A stretch of DNA of 64,000 bases, from positions 62,001-126,000 of the forward strand of contig NZ_JXRQ01000018.1 in the NCBI RefSeq assembly GCF_000829445.1, read 5' to 3'. The notes under the pieces are model-generated. The model had not been told where the DNA came from. It did no database searches and saw nothing but the letters and a program-made list of their open reading frames with translations. Below are positions 1-8,538 of the stretch, piece by piece; the first letter of the stretch is position 1; each line of letters begins with the position of its first letter. Position numbers and translations under genes: made by a program. The stretch is from Jeotgalibacillus alimentarius (GTDB taxonomy: Bacteria > Bacillota > Bacilli > Bacillales > Jeotgalibacillaceae).

Positions 1-138
1 ATTTTCGCTGAGCGCCATATTCAGGCCATCACGGCCGTCTTGTTCTGATACGACTTCATAGCCTTCATACTGCAGTTCGAGTTCAATAAACCTCGCAAGG
101 TTTTTTTCATCTTCAATGACCAGTATTCTATTTTTCAT
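1..138 (-). CDS. OmpR-family response regulator, N-terminal part only
   Basis: The first 46 codons of a two-component response regulator, cut by the window edge. The protein starts [20 protein letters not shown], which is the beginning of a receiver domain: the acidic pair (ED at residues 9-10) that binds Mg2+ next to the phosphorylated Asp is visible, while the Asp itself lies outside the window. The sequence most resembles ArlR-type regulators as remembered ([21 protein letters not shown]). The DNA-binding domain and partner kinase are not visible, so the regulon cannot be stated. It is transcribed away from the trp operon end. The start is the ATG at 136-138. Confidence 0.85.
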   Translation of the reverse strand, partial: MKNRILVIEDEKNLARFIELELQYEGYEVVSEQDGRDGLNMALSEN

Positions 139-185
139 CGTTTCGCCACCTTATAAGCATCAGTTATCTTTTATTCTATAACAAA

Positions 186-213
186 AACCGGTTTCCTGCG
201 GGGGAAACCGGTT
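186..213 (-). terminator. Rho-independent terminator of the trp operon
   Basis: An 11-bp perfect stem (AACCGGTTTCC with its complement) closes a short GC-rich loop and is followed on the minus strand by TTTTTGTT. It lies 9 bases beyond the trpA stop codon and before the response-regulator gene, so it ends the trp transcript. Confidence 0.9.
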
Positions 214-221
214 GGTGAAGA

Positions 222-998
222 TTATTTCACAGCAGCATGAATCAGTGATTCAATATCTTTCTGCTGATTTTTATATTGAAGGTCAACGATTTTACTTCCT
301 ACAATGACGCCGTCACCGTAAGATGCCACTTCTTTTACCTGTTCAGGTGTCGAAATACCAAAGCCGGCAAGCACAGGCACTTTACTGTAAGCTTTCAGTT
401 GTTTGAGAAAGCTTTCAAGTCTGTCACTGATATTCGCACGTTCTCCAGTAATCCCTGTGACTGACACTGCATATAAAAAGCCCTCAGAAGCCTCTGCCAG
501 CATTTTAATTCTTGAATCAGGACTAGTCAGTGTGACAAGTTGGATCAAGGCTAGATCTGTCTGCTTGATAAAGTTGCTGATTAGTGGGTTTTGCTCGTAA
601 GGCAGATCAGGAATAATCAAACCGGATACGCCTGATTTTTCAATATCGTTAAACACTCTGTCCAGGCCATATTTATATAAAGGATTAATATATGTCATCA
701 GTACTATCGGAACAGTTACTTCGTCTTTTATCTTTTGCAGCTCGCTTAGTACAGCATGTAATGAAGCACCATTTTTTAATGCTCTCTTACCTGCTTCCTG
801 AATGACTGGTCCGTCAGCTGCCGGATCTGAAAACGGAATTCCGAGCTCTATGACTGTTGCCCCGCTGTTTTGAAGGAAAAGCAGCTGATCCTTCAGTGCA
901 TCTACTGTTGGATCACCTGCCATAATATAAGGTACGAAAGCTTTTGAACCGCTTTGATTAACTGTCTCAATTGCTTGACTGATCTCATGTTTTCCCAT
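222..998 (-). CDS. trpA: Tryptophan synthase alpha chain
   Basis: TrpA (258 aa) cleaves indole-3-glycerol phosphate to indole and glyceraldehyde 3-phosphate; indole passes through a tunnel to TrpB. The catalytic Glu and Asp are visible in the motif ELGIPFSDPAADGP (about residues 50-64), and the phosphate-binding GFGIS segment sits near residue 212. Length matches the family. It is the last gene of the operon; its ATG overlaps the trpB stop codon (TAATG), which suggests translational coupling for the alpha2-beta2 complex. A strong AGGTGAAG ribosome site lies inside the trpB end. No lesions seen. Confidence 0.98.
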   Translation of the reverse strand: MGKHEISQAIETVNQSGSKAFVPYIMAGDPTVDALKDQLLFLQNSGATVIELGIPFSDPAADGPVIQEAGKRALKNGASLHAVLSELQKIKDEVTVPIVLMTYINPLYKYGLDRVFNDIEKSGVSGLIIPDLPYEQNPLISNFIKQTDLALIQLVTLTSPDSRIKMLAEASEGFLYAVSVTGITGERANISDRLESFLKQLKAYSKVPVLAGFGISTPEQVKEVASYGDGVIVGSKIVDLQYKNQQKDIESLIHAAVK

Positions 999-2197
999 TA
1001 TTCTTCACCTTCCAGTGCTGCTTTTACAGTATTTACATCTTTATCTCCACGCCCTGACAGACAAATGACAATGATGTCATCAGCAGCGCCTTTCTTTGCT
1101 CTTTTAACAGCTTCTGAAACTGCATGGGCACTTTCTAAAGCAGGAATGATTCCTTCTGTTTTAGAGAGAAGCTGCAGGGCTTCGAGTGCTTCATTATCAG
1201 TAATTGAGATATATGATACCCGCTTAATCTCATGAAGATAACTATGCTCTGGTCCGACTCCCGGATAGTCGAGGCCGGCTGAAATAGAATGAGCTTCCTG
1301 TATCTGCCCATCCTCATTCTGGAGAAGATACATGAGCGAGCCATGCAGAATACCGACTTCACCGGCAGTCAGTGTAGCTGCATGCTTATCTGTATGAACA
1401 CCGGATCCTGCTGCTTCAACACCTGTCAGCAAAACATCTGAATCGTCTATAAATGGATAAAACATTCCGATTGCATTACTTCCCCCGCCTATGCAGGCAA
1501 TAATTTCATCAGGAAGACGCCCTTCCTTTTCAATGATTTGAGCTTTCGTTTCGTGACCAATCACACTTTGGAAGTCTCTCACCATTTCAGGGAATGGATG
1601 TGGTCCGAGTACAGAACCGATAATATAATGTGTGTCTTCCACATTTGCAACCCAGTATCTCATCGCTTCATTCACGGCATCTTTTAGTGTTCCACTGCCT
1701 TGTGATACAGATTCCACCTTTGCCCCAAGCAATTCCATACGGAACACATTTAACTCCTGCCTTCTGATATCCTCTTCCCCCATAAAAATAACGCATTCCA
1801 GGTTTAAAAGCGCACATACTGTTGCAGTTGCAACACCATGCTGACCAGCACCTGTCTCAGCAACTATTTTTCTTTTACCCATTCGCACTGCAAGCAGCGC
1901 CTGCCCGATTGTATTATTGATCTTATGAGCACCTGTATGATTGAGGTCTTCTCTTTTCAAATAGATTTTCGAACCGCCGACTTTTTTGGTCAGGTTTTCT
2001 GCAAAATAAAGGGGGGTTTCTCTCCCAACATAATCTTTTAGATAATGATTCAGTTCTTTTTTAAAGTCAGGATCCGCTTTAGCTTCTTTATAAGCTTTCT
2101 CAAGGTCAATGACTGATTGCATCAGTGTTTCAGGAACAAATCTGCCGCCAAACTGACCGAATTGACCGTTTATATCAGGCTGTGTATAAGTTGTCAT
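998..2197 (-). CDS. trpB: Tryptophan synthase beta chain
   Basis: TrpB (399 aa) is the PLP enzyme that condenses indole with serine to give tryptophan. The PLP lysine is visible in [15 protein letters not shown] (near residue 90), and the phosphate-binding loop GGGSNA lies near residue 230. The open frame extends 43 codons further upstream, but that part overlaps trpF in another frame and resembles nothing; the chosen ATG ([11 protein letters not shown]) begins just after the trpF stop and has an AAGGAG site (AAAAGGAGCTATTAATATG). Length and N-terminus fit B. subtilis TrpB. Internal gene of the trpEGDCFBA operon. Confidence 0.97.
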   Translation of the reverse strand: MTTYTQPDINGQFGQFGGRFVPETLMQSVIDLEKAYKEAKADPDFKKELNHYLKDYVGRETPLYFAENLTKKVGGSKIYLKREDLNHTGAHKINNTIGQALLAVRMGKRKIVAETGAGQHGVATATVCALLNLECVIFMGEEDIRRQELNVFRMELLGAKVESVSQGSGTLKDAVNEAMRYWVANVEDTHYIIGSVLGPHPFPEMVRDFQSVIGHETKAQIIEKEGRLPDEIIACIGGGSNAIGMFYPFIDDSDVLLTGVEAAGSGVHTDKHAATLTAGEVGILHGSLMYLLQNEDGQIQEAHSISAGLDYPGVGPEHSYLHEIKRVSYISITDNEALEALQLLSKTEGIIPALESAHAVSEAVKRAKKGAADDIIVICLSGRGDKDVNTVKAALEGEE

Positions 2198-2198
2198 A

Positions 2199-2798
2199 TT
2201 AATAGCTCCTTTTAGCTTCTTTAATAAACGCATGTATTTTTGAATGGTCTTTCTTTCCGTCTGTTTCAACACCGCTTGATACATCCACACCAATAGGAGA
2301 GGTCTCGCGGATTGCTGCTGACACATTTTCAGGGGTCAGTCCTCCTGCCAGAAAGATCTCAGCAGAACCACCTTTAAGTACTGTCCAGTCAAAGGTATGA
2401 CCACTTCCGCCGCGATATTTGCCGCCTGGTGCGTCTGTCAGAATATGCTTGACATCATAAGCTTTAAATTGGTTGATATCTGAATCACTGCGGATGCTGA
2501 ATGCCTTGATAACGGGCTTTTGCATCGCTTGACAGAACTTAGGTGATTCTTCACCATGAAGCTGAATTAAATCCAGCTTTGCAACACGAACTGTTTCCTC
2601 AACTTCTTCTTTTGTGGGATTAACAAATACCCCAACCTTTAATACATGTTCAGGAACACCAGTACTGATACGCGCAGCATGTTCAGGTGTTACCCGCCGC
2701 TTACTGTCAGCAAATACAAAGCCCAGATAATCAGCTCCGCTATCAACTGCTGCAGTGACGTCCTGTTTATTCATTAATCCGCAAATTTTAACGAGCAT
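2199..2798 (-). CDS. trpF: Phosphoribosylanthranilate isomerase
   Basis: TrpF (199 aa) converts phosphoribosylanthranilate to CdRP, step three of the pathway. The N-terminal motif VKICG(L) contains the catalytic Cys, and the general acid Asp is expected in the [15 protein letters not shown] segment. The sequence begins [10 protein letters not shown] at the ATG at 2796-2798, which overlaps the end of trpC by 11 bases. A GTG three codons upstream would also be in frame; I prefer the ATG because homologues begin almost exactly at VKICG. TrpC and TrpF are separate proteins here, unlike the fused TrpCF of enterobacteria. Confidence 0.95.
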   Translation of the reverse strand: MLVKICGLMNKQDVTAAVDSGADYLGFVFADSKRRVTPEHAARISTGVPEHVLKVGVFVNPTKEEVEETVRVAKLDLIQLHGEESPKFCQAMQKPVIKAFSIRSDSDINQFKAYDVKHILTDAPGGKYRGGSGHTFDWTVLKGGSAEIFLAGGLTPENVSAAIRETSPIGVDVSSGVETDGKKDHSKIHAFIKEAKRSY

Positions 2799-3564
2799 GT
2801 GTATCACTCTTTAATGGAACCTGAAGCGACTGTAATAGTTCGCCCGGGGCATCTGTTCTCATTAATGCTTCTCCAACAAGAACAGCTGATGCTCCTGTCT
2901 CAGCTGCTGCAACGGCATCTTTTTCAGAGGTAATTCCGCTTTCGCTGACAAAGGACAACCCGTTTTGAATGATTGTCTGTCCAAGCGTGTCGCTAATACC
3001 TAAATCCACTTCAAATGTCTTCAGATTACGGTTATTCACACCGATTAATTCTGCATTTATATGAAGAGCGCGCTGTAATTCCTCTTCATTATGCACTTCT
3101 GTCAGAACAGTCAAATTCAGGCTTTTTGCATATTGATAAAGCTCGTTCATTAAGTCATCAGACAATGCTGCTGCGATCAGCAGAATCATGGACGCGCCTG
3201 CGTTCGCTGCTTTATCAATCTGTCTTTTATCGATCATAAAATCTTTACATAGTACCGGTATAGAAACAGCTTCAGAAACTTTTTTCAGGTCATCAAATGA
3301 TCCCTGAAAAAAAGATTCATCTGTTAAAACAGAGATGGCAGAAGCACCATTTTCCTCATACAATTTTGCACGTGATACGGGATTTATATCCGGATTAATC
3401 AGTCCTTTTGAAGGGGAAGCTCTTTTAATTTCTGCGATAATACTCATTTTTTCGTGCTGTCCAATTCGAAACGGCAGTGGTTTAATTCCTTCAGTTGAGT
3501 AAACAGCAGTATCAGCTTTCAATTCTTCTTTTTTCTTTTCAATAATTTTATCCAGGATTGTCAT
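2788..3564 (-). CDS. trpC: Indole-3-glycerol-phosphate synthase
   Basis: TrpC (258 aa) decarboxylates and cyclises CdRP to indole-3-glycerol phosphate. The family signature IAEIKRASPSKG (residues about 43-54) is present with its catalytic Lys, as are the CKDFMID segment (second catalytic Lys) and GVNNRNL near residue 180. Length is normal for a (beta/alpha)8 enzyme. The start codon shares a base with the trpD stop and the 3' end overlaps the trpF start, so translation is probably coupled through the middle of the operon. Confidence 0.97.
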   Translation of the reverse strand: MTILDKIIEKKKEELKADTAVYSTEGIKPLPFRIGQHEKMSIIAEIKRASPSKGLINPDINPVSRAKLYEENGASAISVLTDESFFQGSFDDLKKVSEAVSIPVLCKDFMIDKRQIDKAANAGASMILLIAAALSDDLMNELYQYAKSLNLTVLTEVHNEEELQRALHINAELIGVNNRNLKTFEVDLGISDTLGQTIIQNGLSFVSESGITSEKDAVAAAETGASAVLVGEALMRTDAPGELLQSLQVPLKSDTHAR

Positions 3565-4583
3565 TAGACCACCGCTTTCTTCTGACTGAATTCTATGAGT
3601 TTATTTAACTTGTTTAAAGCTGCTTTTGAATCAATACTTTTTTCTGCTTCTTTGATCCCATCTTTGATAGAAGATGTTTTACCTGCGGCAAATAATGCAA
3701 TCCCTGCATTCAATACGACTGTCTGACGATAGACTGAATCTTCGCCGGATAAAACTGATAGCAGAATTTTTGCATTCTCTACGGAATCTCCGCCTTTAAT
3801 ATCTTCATTAGGAATAACAGATAACCCAAGGTCTTCCGGATGAAGCGTAAACTCTTTGATTTGATCATCTTCAAGAAGTGCAAGATAATTTGTCCCTGCT
3901 AATGAAGCCTCATCCATATGTCCTGCCCCGTTGAGTACGACACCTCTTTTACGTCCTGTTTTTTTCATTGCCAGTGCCATGGTATGAATCATGTCTCTTT
4001 GATAAATACCAATCATCTGTGATGATAACTGTACCGGGTTTGTAAGAGGGCCGATCAGGTTGAATATCGTAGGCACACCAAGTGCTTTTCTCGCTTTCAT
4101 GACATTTTTAATGCCGCTATGCACATGTGGCGCAAATAAGAAAGTGATGTGATGCTCATCAAGTAATTCCTTCATTTCATCTTTATTAAAGTCCAGTCTG
4201 ACACCAAGGTGTTCAAGTACGTCAGCGCTGCCGGTTTTACTGGAAATACTGCGGTTGCCGTGTTTTGCTACCGGAATTCCTGCACCGGAGATTACAAATG
4301 CTGCACAGGTGCTGATATTAAAACTCTGTGAACCGTCTCCTCCAGTACCGCAATTATCAATAATATTCTCAGCCGTCGTTTCATAAGTTCCTGCAATTTC
4401 TTTTACAGCTCTGACAAGACCGCTGATCTCATCGGAAGTTTCTCCTTTTTCTTTTAACGCAAGCAAAAATTGCTGAATATCTTCCTGGGGTGTCTCTGTA
4501 TCAAACATACATCTCCCAGCCTCAATCATTTCCGTTTCGGTTAAATGAATTCTCTGCTCAGCTAACTCAATAAACTTTCTCAT
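3564..4583 (-). CDS. trpD: Anthranilate phosphoribosyltransferase
   Basis: TrpD (339 aa) transfers phosphoribose from PRPP to anthranilate. The PRPP-binding glycine motif GTGGDGSQSFNIST is at about residues 80-93 and the KHGNRSISSKTGSAD segment at about 107-121; both are diagnostic. The acidic pair that holds the second Mg2+ is expected near residue 225 (GHMDEASL). The gene begins right after trpG and ends by overlapping trpC by one base. Full length, no lesion. Confidence 0.97.
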   Translation of the reverse strand: MRKFIELAEQRIHLTETEMIEAGRCMFDTETPQEDIQQFLLALKEKGETSDEISGLVRAVKEIAGTYETTAENIIDNCGTGGDGSQSFNISTCAAFVISGAGIPVAKHGNRSISSKTGSADVLEHLGVRLDFNKDEMKELLDEHHITFLFAPHVHSGIKNVMKARKALGVPTIFNLIGPLTNPVQLSSQMIGIYQRDMIHTMALAMKKTGRKRGVVLNGAGHMDEASLAGTNYLALLEDDQIKEFTLHPEDLGLSVIPNEDIKGGDSVENAKILLSVLSGEDSVYRQTVVLNAGIALFAAGKTSSIKDGIKEAEKSIDSKAALNKLNKLIEFSQKKAVV

Positions 4584-5165
4584 CTAGACTCTCTCCTTCG
4601 CTGTAATAAAATCAGTGCACTGCTTTAACAACTCTTTGCCTTCCTCAGTACCGATTGATTCCGGGTGAAATTGCAATCCGAGTACAGGGTGCTCGTTATG
4701 AATAACGCCCATCAATTCATGATCATCATTAGAGTAAGCAATTGGCTCCAGACAGTCAGGAAGACTGCTTTTTTCAATAACGAGTGAATGATATCTCATC
4801 ACACTGATCTGCTTTTTATCACCGAAAATATCTGCTCTTGAATGATCGATCAGTGATTCCTTTGCATGCATAATATTTTTTGCCCTGATTACGTTCCCGC
4901 CATAGGCTGCGCCTATCGCCTGATGACCAAGGCAGATTCCGATAATCGGAATATCTCTTCCCAGCTTCTGAATGACCTCTATGCATTTCCCGGCATCATC
5001 CGGGTGACCGGGACCCGGGGAAATCACGATACAATCAGGATTCATGTCTCTCAGCTCTTCTATGGTAAATGCATCATTTCTTAAAACATTTACCTCATCA
5101 TATTCATTCAAATACTGATAAAGGTTATAAGTGAACGAGTCGTAATTATCAATTAGTACAATCAT
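4584..5165 (-). CDS. trpG: Anthranilate synthase glutamine amidotransferase component
   Basis: A class I glutamine amidotransferase (193 aa) that supplies ammonia to TrpE. The nucleophile Cys lies in GICLGHQ (about residue 79), the His-Glu pair in LQFHPES (about residue 168), and the oxyanion motif in ISPGPGHPDD. In B. subtilis this subunit (PabA) is encoded in the folate operon and shared with PabB; here it lies between trpE and trpD, with its start overlapping the trpE end by 4 bases. It may therefore be TrpE-dedicated, unless no other copy exists elsewhere in the genome. Confidence 0.95.
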   Translation of the reverse strand: MIVLIDNYDSFTYNLYQYLNEYDEVNVLRNDAFTIEELRDMNPDCIVISPGPGHPDDAGKCIEVIQKLGRDIPIIGICLGHQAIGAAYGGNVIRAKNIMHAKESLIDHSRADIFGDKKQISVMRYHSLVIEKSSLPDCLEPIAYSNDDHELMGVIHNEHPVLGLQFHPESIGTEEGKELLKQCTDFITAKERV

Positions 5166-6553
5166 CGTCCCACCTCCAGCAGCGATTTTGCTTTATTAAT
5201 CGTTTCTTCATATTCATTTTCAGGAATCGAATCATAAACAATTCCTGCTCCAGCCTGAACGTGTGCGGTCTGATCTTTAATGACCATTGTTCTGATTGCG
5301 AGTGCGAAATCCATTGATCCATTAAAACCTGCATAACCGACTGCACCCGCATATACCCCTCTTTTAACAGGCTCGAATTGATTGATCAGCTGCATCGCAC
5401 GAATCTTAGGTGCGCCGGATACGGTTCCTGCGGGCAGTGCTGCTACTAATGCATCTAATGGGTCAATTTCCGGCTTTAGCGTACCCTTTACTTCAGAGAC
5501 AATATGCATCACATGCTGATATCTTTCGATTACCATGAATTTAGAAAGTGAAATGGACCCTGTCTCACATACTCTGCCAAGATCATTTCTGCCAAGGTCT
5601 ACAAGCATTTTATGTTCGGCGCACTCTTTTTCATCACTCAGCAGTTCTTCTGCAAGGCTGGTATCTTCCTCTTCCGTACGTCCACGTTTACGCGTTCCTG
5701 CAATAGGATTAGTCGTGACTGTGCTGCCATCCACTTTAATCAGACTTTCCGGTGAGGCACCGAGGACAATGTAATCTTCAAAATCAATATAAAACATATA
5801 TGGTGAAGGGTTATCTTTTCTCAGGTTTCTGTAAAAAGAAAAGGGTGATCCGTTAAAAGGTGCGCTTAACCTTTGTGACAGGACAACCTGAAAGATATCA
5901 CCTGCACGGATATATTCCTTTGCTTCCTCGACATACTTTTCGTATCGTTTCCGATCCATATTAGACTCATACTGCAAAACTTCTGTCTGTTCAGGCTGAG
6001 GATTAATACTGCTGAAGTCAAAAACCTGGCTGATCACATCATCTATGTCGCTTTCAAGCGCTGAATGCGACATCTTACGCTCAGGATCAAACTTGAAAAC
6101 GGTTATTTCATGTTTCTTATGGTCATAACTGATGATCGTACTGTAAAACATCAGGTGTGTATCAGGCATGGCCAGCTGGTCATCAGGTGTCTGCCCGATA
6201 TTTTCATAAGAAGCTGCTTCATCATATCCGATATAACCAATTGCTCCGCCGGCCACCGGACTTTCATCAGACTGTATATCATACATTTTTAATAGTTCCT
6301 TCAGATGTGCGATCGGCTTTTGAGAAACCTCCTGCACACTGTTTTCAGTTGCTACAACTGTTTCACCGTTTATTCCTTTCAGTTCTGCGAATGGATCTGC
6401 AGCGATAAAAGAATAGCGCCCTGATTCCTCATGCTTTAAAGAGCTCTCAAGCAGACATTTTTTTCTGCCTTTTACACTCTGAAAAATTGAAATTGGGGTC
6501 AGTGAATCTCCCATTACTTTTTTTACTGCATAGCTCATCTCTTCTGTTCTCAA
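5162..6553 (-). CDS. trpE: Anthranilate synthase component I
   Basis: TrpE (463 aa) makes anthranilate from chorismate with ammonia from TrpG. The tryptophan feedback site motif LLES is visible in KCLLESSLKHEESGRYSFI (about residue 35), so the enzyme is probably feedback-inhibited. The C-terminal chorismate-binding domain shows PSPYMFYIDFEDYIVLGASPE, NPIAGTRKRG and the AGAGIVYDS end segment. I chose the TTG at 6551-6553 because AGAGGTGA lies 5 bases before it; a GTG three codons upstream and an ATG five codons downstream are alternatives. It is the first gene of the operon, directly below two T boxes. Confidence 0.95.
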   Translation of the reverse strand: MRTEEMSYAVKKVMGDSLTPISIFQSVKGRKKCLLESSLKHEESGRYSFIAADPFAELKGINGETVVATENSVQEVSQKPIAHLKELLKMYDIQSDESPVAGGAIGYIGYDEAASYENIGQTPDDQLAMPDTHLMFYSTIISYDHKKHEITVFKFDPERKMSHSALESDIDDVISQVFDFSSINPQPEQTEVLQYESNMDRKRYEKYVEEAKEYIRAGDIFQVVLSQRLSAPFNGSPFSFYRNLRKDNPSPYMFYIDFEDYIVLGASPESLIKVDGSTVTTNPIAGTRKRGRTEEEDTSLAEELLSDEKECAEHKMLVDLGRNDLGRVCETGSISLSKFMVIERYQHVMHIVSEVKGTLKPEIDPLDALVAALPAGTVSGAPKIRAMQLINQFEPVKRGVYAGAVGYAGFNGSMDFALAIRTMVIKDQTAHVQAGAGIVYDSIPENEYEETINKAKSLLEVGR

Positions 6554-6575
6554 CTTTCTCACCTCTTTTAGATAT

Positions 6576-6790
6576 AAAAAAACTCCGCACAGAAATCATT
6601 CTGTACGGAGGACGGTATAATACCGCGGTGCCACCTCAGTTGGAGCAATGCTCCCTCTTCATGATGCTGTAACGGGCATTAACCGGATTCACTCCCAGGT
6701 CCATTCTGTCAGCGCTACAGTCCTGCTCTCACCACCCGCAGGCTCTCTTAACTGTGCTCACTGCATACTCTTCCTGTTCAACGTTTTTCC
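6576..6790 (-). promoter_or_regulatory. T-box riboswitch 2 (promoter-distal), tRNA-Trp specific
   Basis: The T-box core AGGTGGCACCGCGG is at 6623-6636. It is followed by a terminator stem (6583-6610) and seven U residues running into the trpE ribosome site. In the 5' part a Stem I region contains GAAUGGACC, where UGG is the Trp codon in the expected specifier context. The same context occurs in the upstream T box, which supports the assignment. Uncharged tRNA-Trp would base-pair to both the specifier and the antiterminator bulge and let transcription into trpE. The 5' limit is approximate. Confidence 0.92.
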
Positions 6791-6793
6791 ATA

Positions 6794-7054
6794 TAAAAAA
6801 GCTTCCTGTCCTGTAAAAAAGGACGGGAAGCCCGTGGTACCACCTTCATTGATTTCATTAAGAAACCCACTCATTGCGCGATCAATTGTCTGCGCCGTCT
6901 GCTATCGGTGACGAACCGCCTGATCCTACTGAACTTTCAGACCGGTGCTCTGGAGTCCATTCACACTGATTCTTTACTGGTTTTCACCTGCCACCAGCTC
7001 TCTTGAAAAGAATGAAGTGTTACTATTCTCCTTCATTGCGTTACATTGTTATTG
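6794..7054 (-). promoter_or_regulatory. T-box riboswitch 1 (promoter-proximal), tRNA-Trp specific
   Basis: A second, complete T box lies upstream of the first. Its core is AGGTGGTACCACGG at 6832-6845, and its terminator stem (GCTTCC-GTCC type, 6801-6831) is followed by TTTTTT. Stem I again shows GAAUGGAC with UGG as specifier. The two elements differ in sequence outside the core, so this is not a recent perfect duplication. Readthrough of both terminators would be required for trp expression, which sharpens the response to uncharged tRNA-Trp. Confidence 0.9.
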
Positions 7055-7060
7055 TTGATG

Positions 7061-7089
7061 ATATTAAAGGGTATTCGAAAAAAAGTCAA
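7061..7089 (-). promoter_or_regulatory. SigA-type promoter of the trp operon
   Basis: TTGACT (7084-7089), a 17-base spacer and TAATAT (7061-7066) read on the minus strand. The predicted start near 7054 gives a leader of about 500 bases that holds both T boxes. It lies between the dapF stop and the first T box. Confidence 0.8.
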
Positions 7090-7130
7090 CAGTTTAACTG
7101 CAATTTTTTCAACACTCTGAACTTAACACC

Positions 7131-8117
7131 TTATCTGAGTTTAAGTCCCGGAGCAGCATTATTCAGGTAGTCTTTAGCAGCTGCAGACATCTGTTCATAA
7201 ATTTTATCTTCACCGGTTTGAACACTTTCTTCAATCAAAGTCTCTCCATCTTCTTTCAACTGAAGCGTTAAACGATGTGTGAATGTTGCATTCCCGATCA
7301 GGTCAATATGATCAAATTCATCATTTTTTTTGTGAACAACACACTTCACCCTGCCGCCATCGTTAAATATATTTAATGGTTCACCGGCTCTCCACTTGCC
7401 TGCAATGACCTGTACAAGGCTCGATGATGACATTGCTGTTCCACAGGCATTTGTGAACCCGACCCCGCGCTCGTATGTTCTGACAAAAAACTCCCCATCA
7501 GAAAGTTCAACGACATAACTGACGTTTACACCGTCAGAGAACCATGGATTATTTTTGTTAAAAGATGATGCCAATTTTTCCTGACTGTCTGAATTGATCT
7601 GGTCTACTGTGGCATTTGTGATGATATGAGGATTAGGGACAGCCAGTGCTGTAAATGTAAGGTCTTTGTCCCAATCAGAAACAGGCTCAAGCACCAGTTT
7701 TGATTTTTCATTTAATGATAGCGGAAGATCATCAAGGTTAAATAGAATAGGTGAAATTTCAACGGAATAAGTAGGAATATTCCCATACAATTCATCGACC
7801 TGCTCAACCTGTAAGACTGCCTTCATTGTTTCCACTTTAAATGACTGAATCTGATCTCTTTCAGCGATATATCTTGCAGCACATCTTAACCCATTTCCAC
7901 ACATTGAAGCTTCAGAACCATCTGAGTTAAATACCCTCATTTTTGCTTGTGCTTTTTCACTATCAGAAATATATAATATGCCGTCTGTCTGTGTTTTTAG
8001 ACATAGACTCAACGCCCATTGCTTTCTTAAATGATCATGAATATCGATTCCGGCGTCATTTTCATCGATTATGATAAAATGATTTTTAGAGCCGTGAGAC
8101 TGAATAGCTGATACCAT
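7131..8117 (-). CDS. dapF: Diaminopimelate epimerase
   Basis: DapF (328 aa) interconverts LL- and meso-diaminopimelate for lysine and peptidoglycan synthesis without a cofactor. Both catalytic Cys residues are visible: one in MCGNGLRCAARY (near residue 77) and one in TNACGTAMSSS (near residue 230). The substrate motif FNSDGSEA is present. The protein is longer than the B. subtilis enzyme (about 284 aa), with extra sequence in the middle and at the C-terminus (about residues 295-328). AAGGAG precedes the ATG. It is a single gene; I see no strong terminator before the trp promoter. Confidence 0.95.
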   Translation of the reverse strand: MVSAIQSHGSKNHFIIIDENDAGIDIHDHLRKQWALSLCLKTQTDGILYISDSEKAQAKMRVFNSDGSEASMCGNGLRCAARYIAERDQIQSFKVETMKAVLQVEQVDELYGNIPTYSVEISPILFNLDDLPLSLNEKSKLVLEPVSDWDKDLTFTALAVPNPHIITNATVDQINSDSQEKLASSFNKNNPWFSDGVNVSYVVELSDGEFFVRTYERGVGFTNACGTAMSSSSLVQVIAGKWRAGEPLNIFNDGGRVKCVVHKKNDEFDHIDLIGNATFTHRLTLQLKEDGETLIEESVQTGEDKIYEQMSAAAKDYLNNAAPGLKLR

Positions 8118-8202
8118 TTGTACATCTCCTTAAATAAACTTTGTATTAAATACAATGCCATAAATACTGTTTTCGTGCAATCAGACTGTCAGGGGGTAAT
8201 TT

Positions 8203-8478
8203 ATGAATCAGGAAGATGTGAAGTTCAGATTTGATGTGCTGGAGGTGTCTAAATCCGACAGAGGTTACATGATCACCGTTCTTGTTCAAGTCCGGTGGTT
8301 AAAAGAGGTGGTGTATGAAGGTCCGGTCGAGATCAGCATGAATGACATTGGCATCTTCCCTTCACCTGCACATATTGCAGCTGCTACGCCTTATAAAGGT
8401 GTACGTGGAAAACTCGGGGCTGAACTGAAAAGATATATAAAAATCCAGAAAAAGTTCATTCCGGAACTGGCTGAATAA
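8203..8478 (+). CDS. Small protein of unknown function (91 aa)
   Basis: I do not recognise this protein. It is 91 residues, mixed charge, with no signal peptide, membrane segment or Cys motif. The middle (KEVVYEGPVEISM) looks beta-rich and the C-terminus is lysine-rich. AGGGGG lies 8 bases before the ATG, a strong ribosome site, so it is very probably a real gene. It is divergent from dapF and converges on the purine permease, sharing the hairpin at 8495-8521 as terminator. Codon use looks like that of its neighbours. Confidence 0.75.
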   Translation: MNQEDVKFRFDVLEVSKSDRGYMITVLVQVRWLKEVVYEGPVEISMNDIGIFPSPAHIAAATPYKGVRGKLGAELKRYIKIQKKFIPELAE

Positions 8479-8494
8479 CGAATTGATTAAAAAA

Positions 8495-8521
8495 AGAGGA
8501 CTGTCAATTGACGGTCCTCTT
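8495..8521 (-). terminator. Terminator of the purine permease gene (possibly bidirectional)
   Basis: AGAGGAC-GTCAATTGAC-GTCCTCT forms a 13-bp stem with one mismatch, followed on the minus strand by a run of U. It sits between the converging 8203-8478 gene and the permease. Confidence 0.85.
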
Positions 8522-8538
8522 GAACGTTCAGTATATAG

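Noticed and set aside
2198-2326. 43-codon N-terminal extension of trpB
   Set aside because: It lies inside trpF in another frame and TrpB homologues start at the chosen ATG.
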